64,000 bases of DNA from Desulfitibacter alkalitolerans DSM 16504 (GTDB lineage Bacteria > Bacillota > DSM-16504 > Desulfitibacterales > Desulfitibacteraceae): positions 357,428 to 421,427 of the forward strand of contig NZ_KK211102.1 in NCBI RefSeq assembly GCF_000620305.1. The letters run 5' to 3'. Position 1 is the stretch's first letter. Every line of letters starts with the position of its first letter. Positions 8,232 to 15,389 of the stretch are shown here, piece by piece. Both the position numbers and the translations under genes were made by a program. Below the pieces are notes generated by a model. That model was not told the origin of the DNA, did no database searches, and saw only the letters and a program-made list of their open reading frames with translations.

Positions 8232-9635
8232 CTAACCTCCTTCCGGGCTGTACCCGCTGCCCGCAAAACGGCGGATTTCTGTCAGCTCAACGCCATTGAC
8301 CAGCAAGCGTTCGGCAAGAGCGTAAGAAATGTTTTCCATACGCCGGTGGTTTCCTATGACCTTTGTAATCCTTCCGGTTTCGTCCTTTTCATAGTGGTCT
8401 ACCACGAATTTAAAAAGGGTGCTGCCGGTGACCTCACCGTCCTTTACTCCCGTGGCTTCAAAGATTTCCATGTATTTGCGGGATTTGTCGGGGAGCTGCA
8501 TTTTGAAAAGCATAATGGGAAAGGCTTCCACGATGTTTTTCAAGAGCCTTTCCTCCGACAGGGAGGTCCCAGCTTCCAGGCACATGGTCAGGATTCTGTC
8601 ATAAGCGGATCTGGCGCTGTTGGCGTGCAGCGTGCTGACGATGGTGTGTCCCGTCCGTCCGGCCTCCTGCACCGTTAAGGCTTCTTTTCCTCTCATTTCG
8701 GCGGGAACAAGAACGGTGGGATGAAGCCGCAGGGAGAGCTTCAACAAATCCAGCATGGTAATGGGGTTGGGTTCTTCCTTTGTGAGAAGATGAATTACGT
8801 CGTTTACCATCACATCGTTATCATCAAACTGCGCCAGGGTCAATTCACGGGTATCTTCAATTGTAATTATCCTTTTGTCCTTTGAGATGCAACTCAAAAT
8901 ATATCCCATGTCAGAGGTTTTCCCGCTGCCGGTGGCTCCGGCAATGGCCACCGATATGCCGTTATTGACGCAGAGCGTAAGCAGGTCTAATTCCTCCGGC
9001 GTGGCTGTTTCCCAGCCGATGAGGTTTTCCCTTGTGATGTAGGACGGCTTTTGCTTTCTGACCGAAGCGATGGCTCCGGCATCGGGATCGACACAGGGCT
9101 CAATGGCTCCCGACATGCGGATGCCCCGTGCGATAAAGCTGTCTCCGATGGGCTTGCTGCCGTCCAATATAACATTCCCGAACCGGCTCATTTTTTTGGC
9201 GATGTTGGCGCAAGCCTCCGGGCTGCCGAAGGTGTTTGACAGCCGCACCTTTTTGTCCTTGTACAGCACCCAGATGCCGTTATAGCCGTTAACGTTGACT
9301 TCCTCCACGTCACTGTCCTGGAGGTAGGGGGATAAAAGCCCCAAGCCGGCCATATCATCGTAGATCATATCCACCAACTCGGAAATGTTCTGAATGCCCT
9401 TTGCCACCATATGCTCACTGTTCAGGTAGCGCATGATCAGATCCTTGAGCTTGCCCTCGGCTTCTTCCGAATACAGCACCTGTGCCAGTTCTGCGGAATG
9501 GTTCTTGGCAATGATCCGCTGCAGCTTATCCAGAATTTCACCGTAGTCCTGGGCTTCCAAATTGCTTTCTCTGCTGTCGGAGCGTCGCTTGTTGGCCCGG
9601 TAAATCAGGTCGTTGACGGAAAACCTGTTGTTCAC
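8232..9635 (-). CDS. cpaF: CpaF/TadA-family secretion ATPase
   Basis: This 467-residue hexameric ATPase powers Tad pilus assembly. The Walker A motif GATGSGKTS lies near residue 235, followed by a Walker B/Asp-box region (ITIEDTRELTL), AEMRGKEAL and a His-box-like GHTIVSTLHANS, in the order typical of VirB11/CpaF enzymes. The length fits CpaF. The start is GTG 9635 with GGAGGT 8 nt upstream, overlapping the stop of the CpaE-like gene by 4 nt. It heads the secretion core and is translated directly before TadB and TadC. Confidence 0.9.
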   Translation of the reverse strand: MNNRFSVNDLIYRANKRRSDSRESNLEAQDYGEILDKLQRIIAKNHSAELAQVLYSEEAEGKLKDLIMRYLNSEHMVAKGIQNISELVDMIYDDMAGLGLLSPYLQDSDVEEVNVNGYNGIWVLYKDKKVRLSNTFGSPEACANIAKKMSRFGNVILDGSKPIGDSFIARGIRMSGAIEPCVDPDAGAIASVRKQKPSYITRENLIGWETATPEELDLLTLCVNNGISVAIAGATGSGKTSDMGYILSCISKDKRIITIEDTRELTLAQFDDNDVMVNDVIHLLTKEEPNPITMLDLLKLSLRLHPTVLVPAEMRGKEALTVQEAGRTGHTIVSTLHANSARSAYDRILTMCLEAGTSLSEERLLKNIVEAFPIMLFKMQLPDKSRKYMEIFEATGVKDGEVTGSTLFKFVVDHYEKDETGRITKVIGNHRRMENISYALAERLLVNGVELTEIRRFAGSGYSPEGG

Positions 9636-10369
9636 GATGCTTCACCTCCGCAGATTCCCTTTGCTATTTGCTCCAGTACCTTGCCGTAGCGCTTGCATGT
9701 TCTGTCTTGAAAGAAATAGATAGGCGTCCCGACGTTTTCCAGTTCACCTGCCCGTTTTATATAGGGCAGCTCATAGGCAAAAGGAAGTTCCGTCATGCTT
9801 CGATAGGTCTTGTCATCAAACTCGCCGTTAGGAAGCTGTAGGATATGGGTCTGCTTGTCGGCAATATGCAGCTCCCGTACAAAATCCGAAACGCCTTCAT
9901 GCCACATTTGCGCCGCCATGGACGGCTTATGCAGGGTATATATCCTTTCGGCCAGCCACAGTCCCACGCCGGATACCGGATTGGTCACCTCTGCGGCTCC
10001 ATCCACGATGAGAATATCAAAAACCAGGGATGCGGCATTCATCATCCGTTCCGCTTCCCGGAGGGTAACGGCATCGCAGAGAAGCCCGGTATAGTGGGTG
10101 GGTGCGGACAGGAAAAACAAATTTTTTATTTCCCCGTATTCCGTAAATTTTTCTCCGATGTTGGGATTATCCTCATTCAAAGCCTGAAACAGTCCCTTTT
10201 GGGGGGGAATGCTCTGACCGAAAAAGATTTGAAGATCTCCGCAGGTCAAATTGGAGGATACAAGGCCCACCAGACGGTCACGGGTGGAAAGGGCGCAGGC
10301 CAGATTCACTGCAAAGGTGGTTTTCCCGCTATTGCTGCCTCCCCAAACGGCAATGATTTTACCGCTCAT
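9632..10369 (-). CDS. CpaE/TadZ-like P-loop NTPase
   Basis: The 245-residue protein has a deviant Walker A at the N-terminus (VWGGSNSGKTTFAVNLA), a SIMIBI/ParA-type fold and a Walker B-like stretch FDILIVDGAAEV. In Tad loci this position is held by TadZ/CpaE, which places the pilus machine in the cell. ATG 10369 is preferred because GGGGTG lies about 6 nt upstream; an in-frame TTG at 10390 has none. It overlaps the cpaB-like gene by 11 nt and the ATPase gene by 4 nt, so these three are one translational unit. Confidence 0.75.
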   Translation of the reverse strand: MSGKIIAVWGGSNSGKTTFAVNLACALSTRDRLVGLVSSNLTCGDLQIFFGQSIPPQKGLFQALNEDNPNIGEKFTEYGEIKNLFFLSAPTHYTGLLCDAVTLREAERMMNAASLVFDILIVDGAAEVTNPVSGVGLWLAERIYTLHKPSMAAQMWHEGVSDFVRELHIADKQTHILQLPNGEFDDKTYRSMTELPFAYELPYIKRAGELENVGTPIYFFQDRTCKRYGKVLEQIAKGICGGEAS

Positions 10370-11069
10370 GGCTTGCACCCCTTTTCTCAAAGATTAGATG
10401 CAGTTTCCCCGTATATTCGGCTTCGATGAGCTTTGTGGCCTGGGCTTCGGTGGCAACTAGGGTTACGGCTTTAGGTACGGGGTCACCGGAGGATGACTGG
10501 CCTTCCGCTTGTTGCTCCCGGACTTGAGCAGTGCTTTGTGTACGGGCATTTTCCACACTGTAAACCTCCAGTCCTTTCAGTTCAGGATACAGGATTACCT
10601 GTGGAGAGGCGCTTTGACCGTCGGATGCCTTAGTTATAAACACGGCCACCGTCACGAAATCACCACTTTGCAGATGGGAGGAAAGCCCTGCGGCGATGCT
10701 TGGTACGCTGATGGTGATAAGTCGCTGATTGTTTTTGGCTATATGGTCCAGCTTTTCATCGGCAAGATATTCGCCGAGCTTTTTTTGGGAAAAATAGTCC
10801 CCTTTGAAAATGTCGGCTTGTGCGATTTTACCAACAATTTGGGACTTGTCATTGATTACGTCCTCCGACAGGCCTAGTTTTCCAACTTCTGCCTGGACAA
10901 GGTGTTTATCCTCTATCCTGGTGCCTACAGGGATATCCTCTACTGCCCGCAGTACCATTACGGTTGCGTCCTTATTCTCGTAAAACCTTGGCAGAAGCAC
11001 AAAGGAAACGGCTGCTGCCACAATGATGCAGAGGGTACTTAGAAATATCCGGTTTTTCAATATCTTCAA
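10359..11069 (-). CDS. cpaB: Flp pilus assembly protein CpaB (SAF domain)
   Basis: The 236-residue protein has an N-terminal membrane anchor (FLSTLCIIVAAAVSFVLL) and then a SAF-type domain beginning VLRAVEDIPVGTRIEDKHLVQAEVGK, followed by the RcpC/CpaB region with YFSQKKLGEYL and ITISVPSIAAGLSSHLQSGD. CpaB/RcpC is the periplasmic or cell-wall-side partner of the Tad machine. It is the first secretion gene of the cluster, preceded by a small basic ORF that overlaps its start. Confidence 0.8.
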   Translation of the reverse strand: MKILKNRIFLSTLCIIVAAAVSFVLLPRFYENKDATVMVLRAVEDIPVGTRIEDKHLVQAEVGKLGLSEDVINDKSQIVGKIAQADIFKGDYFSQKKLGEYLADEKLDHIAKNNQRLITISVPSIAAGLSSHLQSGDFVTVAVFITKASDGQSASPQVILYPELKGLEVYSVENARTQSTAQVREQQAEGQSSSGDPVPKAVTLVATEAQATKLIEAEYTGKLHLIFEKRGASHER

Positions 11070-11293
11070 ACTCTTTTTGCCTCCTTCCGTTGTGATGAAT
11101 TAAAAAAGCTCCCTGTGTTTTCACAGAAAGCGTCATTACGGGCCGAAAAAAAAGGCGGGTGGTTTTTCTGCTTTTCGTCCTTTCTCCTTACAGCAGGCTC
11201 ATTACTTTCCTCCCATACTGCTTTGCGGGTGATGTGGATTCGCCGAATCAAGGTACGGAAGGTTTTGGGTTTCTTTTGTGTTGTCTGTTTCAT
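11066..11293 (-). CDS. Small basic hypothetical protein, 75 aa
   Basis: The function is not recognised. The protein is rich in Lys, Arg and Thr (MKQTTQKKPKTFRTLIRRIH at the start) with no membrane segment. ATG 11293 has a clear GGAAGGAG site 7 nt upstream, and its stop overlaps the cpaB start by 4 nt, which argues for a real, coupled gene. It might be a leader peptide for the pilus operon. Without homologues in hand this is a tentative gene. Confidence 0.45.
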   Translation of the reverse strand: MKQTTQKKPKTFRTLIRRIHITRKAVWEESNEPAVRRKDEKQKNHPPFFSARNDAFCENTGSFFNSSQRKEAKRV

Positions 11294-11327
11294 AAAGGGC
11301 TCCTTCCATATAGAATTTCATGGTATT

Positions 11328-11362
11328 ACCAGCCGGCGGAAATATTTCTTTTTTCGGCTGGT
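11328..11362. terminator. Inverted repeat upstream of the pilus operon
   Basis: A perfect 8-bp stem (ACCAGCCG / CGGCTGGT) with a 19-nt, T-rich loop lies between the Cys-rich gene at 11465 and the pilus operon. On the plus strand it is followed by AAATTTTTAG. It is a possible terminator or regulatory hairpin; the direction is uncertain. Confidence 0.35.
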
Positions 11363-11464
11363 AAATTTTTAGGGGAGGGGTGTGGGGAGGGGGAAGGCGC
11401 AAGGCCGCTATGCGATGCCTGCAAGCAAAAGGACAGACTACCCCCTTGGTGTAAAATCACCTCG

Positions 11465-11641
11465 TTAATCATTAGGTATGACACATTTTTCTTTGCTGCA
11501 TTTCCTACTATGCTTGTCAAAGTATCGGCATTGCTTACAATCCTCATCCCTCACTGGTTTTGCAGAAAGCTCATGGTCATGCTTCGGTTTTTCTTGCATT
11601 ATGCGCTCGTATGCGCGCAGCCGCCCTTCTGTAAAGTACAT
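11465..11641 (-). CDS. Small Cys-rich mobile-element protein, 58 aa
   Basis: The protein begins MYFTEGRLRAYERIMQEKP and ends with a cysteine cluster CKQCRYFDKHSRKCSKEKC (CxxC...CxxxxC), a likely small zinc-binding fold. Similar small proteins accompany ParB in Firmicutes conjugative elements as far as I recall, but no function is known to me. ATG 11641 is set by GGAGGT 7 nt upstream; the longer in-frame start at 11668 lies before that site. It is separated from parB by a terminator. Confidence 0.6.
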   Translation of the reverse strand: MYFTEGRLRAYERIMQEKPKHDHELSAKPVRDEDCKQCRYFDKHSRKCSKEKCVIPND

Positions 11642-11667
11642 GGAAGCACCTCCTTTCAAAAAGGGCA

Positions 11668-11696
11668 TAAAAAAACGTCCTCATTCATGAGAACGA
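11668..11696 (-). terminator. Terminator after parB
   Basis: Read on the minus strand, an 8-9 bp stem (CGTTCTCA...TGAGGACG, one G-T pair, stem 11676-11695) is followed by seven or eight T residues. It closes the parA-parB unit. Confidence 0.7.
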
Positions 11697-11725
11697 ATTG
11701 CCATGTGTCACGATCATATTTTGTT

Positions 11726-12667
11726 TTATCGTTCCTGTTCCCGCTGCCGCTTCTTATACCAGCTTTCCAGCAGCTGGACAATCAAGTCCTCCTTTTGCTT
11801 CTCGGTAAAGTTCTTAGGGAAAAAGCGGTCGATGCGTTCACGCTGGATATTGAGTTTTTCTTTTTGATTGGGCTTTTCCTCGGTAAGAATGGAAAAGATG
11901 ACATCTACACTTAGCCTGCCGTCCTGACTGAGCTTTTTCATCCTCTGCGCCTGTGCTAAAGACGGGGTGCAGTCCTCCGACTGCATGGTGTTATATAGTT
12001 CCTGCTGTTCCTTTTCGGCTAAGTAGGAAAGCTCCACAGCCGGATTAAAAGCAATCTGCTTTTCGTCCACCATTTCAAGAAGTGGCGGTGTAAGTTCAGT
12101 GAGGCGAATATAGCGGGAAATTTGATTACGACTTTCGCCTACTTGTTCTGCAAGAATTTCTCTGGATTCTTTGCCAAAAGAATTACTCCCAACTTGGGCG
12201 GAATTTTTACTTGGCCTGCCTGCTTGTCGCTTCATGGCCTCCAGTTTCATCTTATATGCAAAGGCTTTTTCGCTCGCCAGTATGCTTTCCCGTTGTAGAT
12301 TGCTGTCAACCATGATAATTGTGGCGGCATCGTCGTCTAATTCACGGACAATACAGGGCATTGTTTCCTTGCCTGCAAGCTCACTTGCTTTTTTGCGCCG
12401 GTGTCCGGCAACCATTTCATAGCCGCCATCCGGTTTCGGTCGCACAAGGCCGGGGACTAAAACACCGTACTGTTTTACGCTATCGGCCATTTCCAGCAAG
12501 GCTTCATCCGCTTTCACTTTAAAAGGGTGGTTGGGAAAATCGCTGATTCCCGAAAGAGGAATTTCCAGCACCTTTTCTCGTTGGCTATCTGCGCGGCTCT
12601 CCTCTGTGGAAAAAAGTTCATCTACTGAGGTCAGCTTGATGCTGTTTCGCACGTCGTTTTTCGCCAA
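11726..12667 (-). CDS. parB: ParB-family partition / nucleoid-occlusion-like protein
   Basis: The 313-residue protein has the ParB N-terminal nuclease-like fold with VAGHRRKKASEL (box II-type motif) near residues 90-105, then a helix-turn-helix region (ILAEQVGESRNQISRYIRL). The C-terminal half is charged. It should bind centromere-like sites of the element and work with the ParA encoded just upstream. The start is TTG 12667, selected by AAAGGAGGTG 8 nt upstream and inside the 3' end of parA (50-nt overlap). Confidence 0.85.
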   Translation of the reverse strand: MAKNDVRNSIKLTSVDELFSTEESRADSQREKVLEIPLSGISDFPNHPFKVKADEALLEMADSVKQYGVLVPGLVRPKPDGGYEMVAGHRRKKASELAGKETMPCIVRELDDDAATIIMVDSNLQRESILASEKAFAYKMKLEAMKRQAGRPSKNSAQVGSNSFGKESREILAEQVGESRNQISRYIRLTELTPPLLEMVDEKQIAFNPAVELSYLAEKEQQELYNTMQSEDCTPSLAQAQRMKKLSQDGRLSVDVIFSILTEEKPNQKEKLNIQRERIDRFFPKNFTEKQKEDLIVQLLESWYKKRQREQER

Positions 12668-13442
12668 TGTCCTGCACCTCCTTTGTAAAGGCTTGATAGG
12701 CTTTAGCAGCTATTCCGTGCGGGTCAAACGCATAAATGCTTTTTCCCTGCGCGCTTGTTTCAGCCGCCCGGATGGACAGGGGGATTTCCGTTTGAAATAC
12801 TCGCAGCTTGTCGCCGTAGTCCCGCCGCAGGATAAAGGAAATATCCTTTGCAAAGTTGGTGCGGTTATCCACCATTGTTAGTAGTACACCATCAATGGTA
12901 AGCCTGGGATTGATTTGCCTTCTCACACGGGCAATGGTTTGCAAAAGCTGTGTCATTCCTTTAGCGGGCAGATAATGAGCCTGAACGGGAATAATTACGC
13001 TGTCCGCAGCAGCAAGGGCATTGATGGTCATCATACCAAGAGAGGGCATACAGTCGATCAACACATAATCATATTTGTCTTTAACCGTGTTGATATATGT
13101 GCGCAGTACCGTTTCCCGGCTCATAGTGTTGACCAGTGATACCTCAATAGCAGACAGTTCAATGTTGCCAGGCATCAGGTCAACACCTTCCGCATGGTGA
13201 AGGATACCTTCGTCCGGCTTACTGAACTTTTCATCAATTATTTTGTTCAGTACGATAGCCAGTGAAACAGGTAGATTATCCGGCTCCTGATAACCCAATG
13301 AATCCGTCAGATTCCCCTGTGCGTCCGCGTCAACAAGTAGAACTTTTTTACCCAGTGCAGCAAGACCGATCCCAAGATTGACCGTCGTCGTGGTTTTCCC
13401 AGTGCCGCCTTTCTGATTGGCGAGGGCGATTACTTTAGACAT
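12618..13442 (-). CDS. parA: ParA-family ATPase
   Basis: The 274-residue deviant Walker ATPase has KGGTGKTTTTVNLGIGLA near the N-terminus, the switch motif VLLVDADAQGNLTD, and DYVLIDCMPSLGMMT as Walker B. It partners with ParB for maintenance of the element during replication or excision. ATG 13442 follows AGGAGG by about 9 nt; upstream in-frame codons have no site. The gene is preceded by a strong terminator, so parAB has its own promoter in the short gap or reads through. Confidence 0.9.
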   Translation of the reverse strand: MSKVIALANQKGGTGKTTTTVNLGIGLAALGKKVLLVDADAQGNLTDSLGYQEPDNLPVSLAIVLNKIIDEKFSKPDEGILHHAEGVDLMPGNIELSAIEVSLVNTMSRETVLRTYINTVKDKYDYVLIDCMPSLGMMTINALAAADSVIIPVQAHYLPAKGMTQLLQTIARVRRQINPRLTIDGVLLTMVDNRTNFAKDISFILRRDYGDKLRVFQTEIPLSIRAAETSAQGKSIYAFDPHGIAAKAYQAFTKEVQDIGEKRRAKQHQADLSR

Positions 13443-13463
13443 TTTTAATTTCCTCCTTTCATA

Positions 13464-13500
13464 TAAAAAAGCCACTTGTTCTATAACAGAACAAATGGCT
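13464..13500 (-). terminator. Terminator between HTH genes and parA
   Basis: A 13-bp stem (arms 13470-13482 and 13488-13500, one G-T pair) with a 5-nt loop is followed on the minus strand by a run of T residues. It is a strong rho-independent terminator after the two HTH genes. Confidence 0.8.
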
Positions 13501-13506
13501 TAATCT

Positions 13507-14055
13507 TCATTGTTGCAACTCCCGATTGAATAAATAGGTAATAACACTCTTCTTTTGTAGAAGGTAAGCATTATGATGCCTGATATATCTTACCTTTCCG
13601 GATTTGCACCATGATACTATTGTACTTTTTGAATGTCCGGTTACTTGTTGTATTTGCAAACTGGTCATCATATCTGGATAATCTGCAAATTGCTGTTCAA
13701 GATATCTCTGATAATCCTTGACCTCTTTTATGCCTTTTAGCTTGTAAACATATTTATAGCTATCAGGGCGCGGTTTGGCTTTATATTGCCTAATTTCGCT
13801 TGGCAAAAAAGGATTGTTAAAATGATTCGGCAGATAGTATTTTTCAGGATTTTCATCTCTGTCTTGTAGAAAGAAAATAATTTCTTTTATTGCAATTTTG
13901 TATCTGCGTGTCTTTTTTCCAGAATCAATGCAGGGAATAACGCCATTCTCCAGATAATACAGCGCTGTTTTTTTGCTTATATGGCATATCCTATAAAACT
14001 GATCTTTCGTTACAAATTCGGGATACCTATTTATTAGAAAGCTATAGTCAGACAT
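13507..14055 (-). CDS. Double helix-turn-helix protein 2 (MerR/excisionase-like)
   Basis: The 182-residue protein appears to contain two DNA-binding helix-turn-helix units. The first starts RYPEFVTKDQFYRICHISKK and resembles HTH_17/excisionase-type domains (VTKDQ...GVIPCID...RYKI); the second is MTSLQIQQVTGHSKSTIVSW near residue 135. The start at 14055 has GAGGTG about 6 nt upstream. It overlaps the paralogous gene upstream by 8 nt. The role is probably transcription control or recombination directionality for the element; neither is shown directly. Confidence 0.6.
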   Translation of the reverse strand: MSDYSFLINRYPEFVTKDQFYRICHISKKTALYYLENGVIPCIDSGKKTRRYKIAIKEIIFFLQDRDENPEKYYLPNHFNNPFLPSEIRQYKAKPRPDSYKYVYKLKGIKEVKDYQRYLEQQFADYPDMMTSLQIQQVTGHSKSTIVSWCKSGKVRYIRHHNAYLLQKKSVITYLFNRELQQ

Positions 14056-14626
14056 TAACAGCACCTCGCTTTGACATGAAAGTGCCAAAGAGCTGCTCAT
14101 ATTGTTTGGCTTGCTCTTTATGTACGGCTGATTTTCTCGTTATGCTTCGATAATACGGGCCGGTTAAAAAATCAAGGAATGAATCTTTCGTTATAAGCGT
14201 TCCTTTACCTCGGTGGAATGATTGTAGCCGCTTGTTTTTATAGCTTAAAGGTTTCAATTCATTGCGCACTATCCAATTGTTTACTGCTGATTTTGAATAT
14301 CCGATAAAACGCATTACATCAGGGACCAGAAGCAGTTGAGGGAAGTCATGCAATTGCTTTTGATAATAACGGCGCAAACCTTCAATATATTCATTTTCTA
14401 TTTCGTCAAAGCACATCTTTTCATATTGATATAGCAGAATGTCTGTAATCTTTATCCGTTGCCTTCTTCCTTCCGATGTGCTTACATATTCAAAGGGAAT
14501 CATGCCTTTTTTCTGGATTGAATAGGCTGTTGATTTGCAAATACCTAAGATGGCACACATTTCTTTTTGTGTGACATATTCAGGATAACGATCAATTTCC
14601 GAAGAACTATATTCAATAAAATTCAT
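14048..14626 (-). CDS. Double helix-turn-helix protein 1 (MerR/excisionase-like)
   Basis: The 192-residue protein is paralogous to its downstream neighbour: both start with a DRYPEYVT / NRYPEFVT motif followed by an HTH (KEMCAILGICKSTAYSIQKKG here) and carry a second HTH (VPDVMRFIGYSKSAVNNWI). The start could be ATG 14626 or GTG 14635; neither has a strong Shine-Dalgarno site. It is the outermost gene of the element at this end, next to tandem 11-bp repeats and the tRNA remnant, a position often held by excisionase-like regulators. Confidence 0.6.
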   Translation of the reverse strand: MNFIEYSSSEIDRYPEYVTQKEMCAILGICKSTAYSIQKKGMIPFEYVSTSEGRRQRIKITDILLYQYEKMCFDEIENEYIEGLRRYYQKQLHDFPQLLLVPDVMRFIGYSKSAVNNWIVRNELKPLSYKNKRLQSFHRGKGTLITKDSFLDFLTGPYYRSITRKSAVHKEQAKQYEQLFGTFMSKRGAVNV

Positions 14627-14704
14627 TTGCTTCACTCACTTTCTTAAATTTGTCAACGGCAAGTGGTGAAAGCATATCTTTGTGTTAATAATGATAGAAT
14701 TTTC

Positions 14705-14737
14705 GAGTTCTATCCGAGTTCTATCCGAGTTCTATCC
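14705..14737. repeat. Three perfect 11-bp tandem repeats
   Basis: The unit GAGTTCTATCC occurs three times head to tail (14705, 14716, 14727). It lies just upstream of the HTH genes (read on the minus strand) and near the element end, so it may be an operator or an integrase arm-type site. That role is inference. Confidence 0.75.
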
Positions 14738-14803
14738 AAAACAGGTTCGGATGCAATTTTTTCGTTGATTTTTCGGAGTGCTCAACATTCCTTGCAGACA
14801 CGA

Positions 14804-14850
14804 AAAAAATCCCCGGATACCCTGATTCTACAAGGTTTTCGGGGGCTTTT
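14804..14850. terminator. Imperfect hairpin near the element end
   Basis: CCCCGG...TACCC pairs imperfectly with GGTTTTCGGGG. T-rich runs lie on both sides (seven T on the minus strand, four on the plus). It is a plausible bidirectional terminator insulating the element end. Confidence 0.5.
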
Positions 14851-14897
14851 ATCTACATGGATTTACTCCTAACTTCCACTAAATTCTCATTTTATCG

Positions 14898-14960
14898 TTG
14901 CACTCGAAATGCGGAGTACCTGTAAGGGTACCGTGGGTTCGAATCCCACTCTCTCCGCCA
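14898..14960 (+). other. attR-like site: 3' remnant of tRNA-Ser(CGA)
   Basis: The 63 nt contain the anticodon stem-loop with CTCGAAA (anticodon CGA), a serine-type long variable arm (GTACC...GGTAC), the T arm (GTGGGTTCGAATCCCAC), the acceptor 3' strand and CCA. The 5' half of a tRNA is absent. The last 40 nt match the intact tRNA-Ser(GGA) at 47259-47350 nearly perfectly. A 3' tRNA fragment at the edge of a mobile element is the classic product of tyrosine-integrase insertion, so the full tRNA and the integrase gene should lie left of the window. Confidence 0.8.
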
Positions 14961-15389
14961 TAATCTAGATATATCAAGGGTTTCAGGGTTTAACTTGAAG
15001 CTCTTTTTTTGTGCCATTTTTGCCGAAAATGATTTTGGCAACATTTCTTGGGAGGAGTTATTTAGATGCCATTAGGACTGTTGAGTTTAGCGGCTTAATC
15101 AGCGAATAATTTGTCCCATGGCTAACCACCACTAAGACTCCATTCATTACCGATGGGTGATAAGTAGTGCTAAGCCTCTAGATAACGCTTTCTTTAGGCT
15201 TCAGCAGATAATAGAATTTGGGAAGGAAAGTGAGTTTTATAAATAATCCCATAGCCCTGATACTATAAAATAGTGCAGGGTATTTGTATTTATCTGCAGG
15301 ATTATAAGTAATCATGACGTAGTAATACAAATAAAACCAAAATGTTAAATTATGCTCATTTTGGTTATAAGTTAGATGGGGTGAAGAAA
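14961..15389. other. Intergenic region between element end and mod
   Basis: No supported gene was seen. It holds a small palindrome around 15018-15040 (TTTTGCCGAAAAT / ATTTTGGCAA) and short dead-end reading frames. It may be a remnant of older insertions at the tRNA site. Confidence 0.4.

Noticed and set aside
11159..11914. Long plus-strand frame across the parB end
   Set aside because: It opposes parB and other supported minus-strand genes and resembles no known protein.
14898..14960. A functional tRNA gene
   Set aside because: The acceptor 5' strand and D arm are missing; only the 3' part from the anticodon arm is present.
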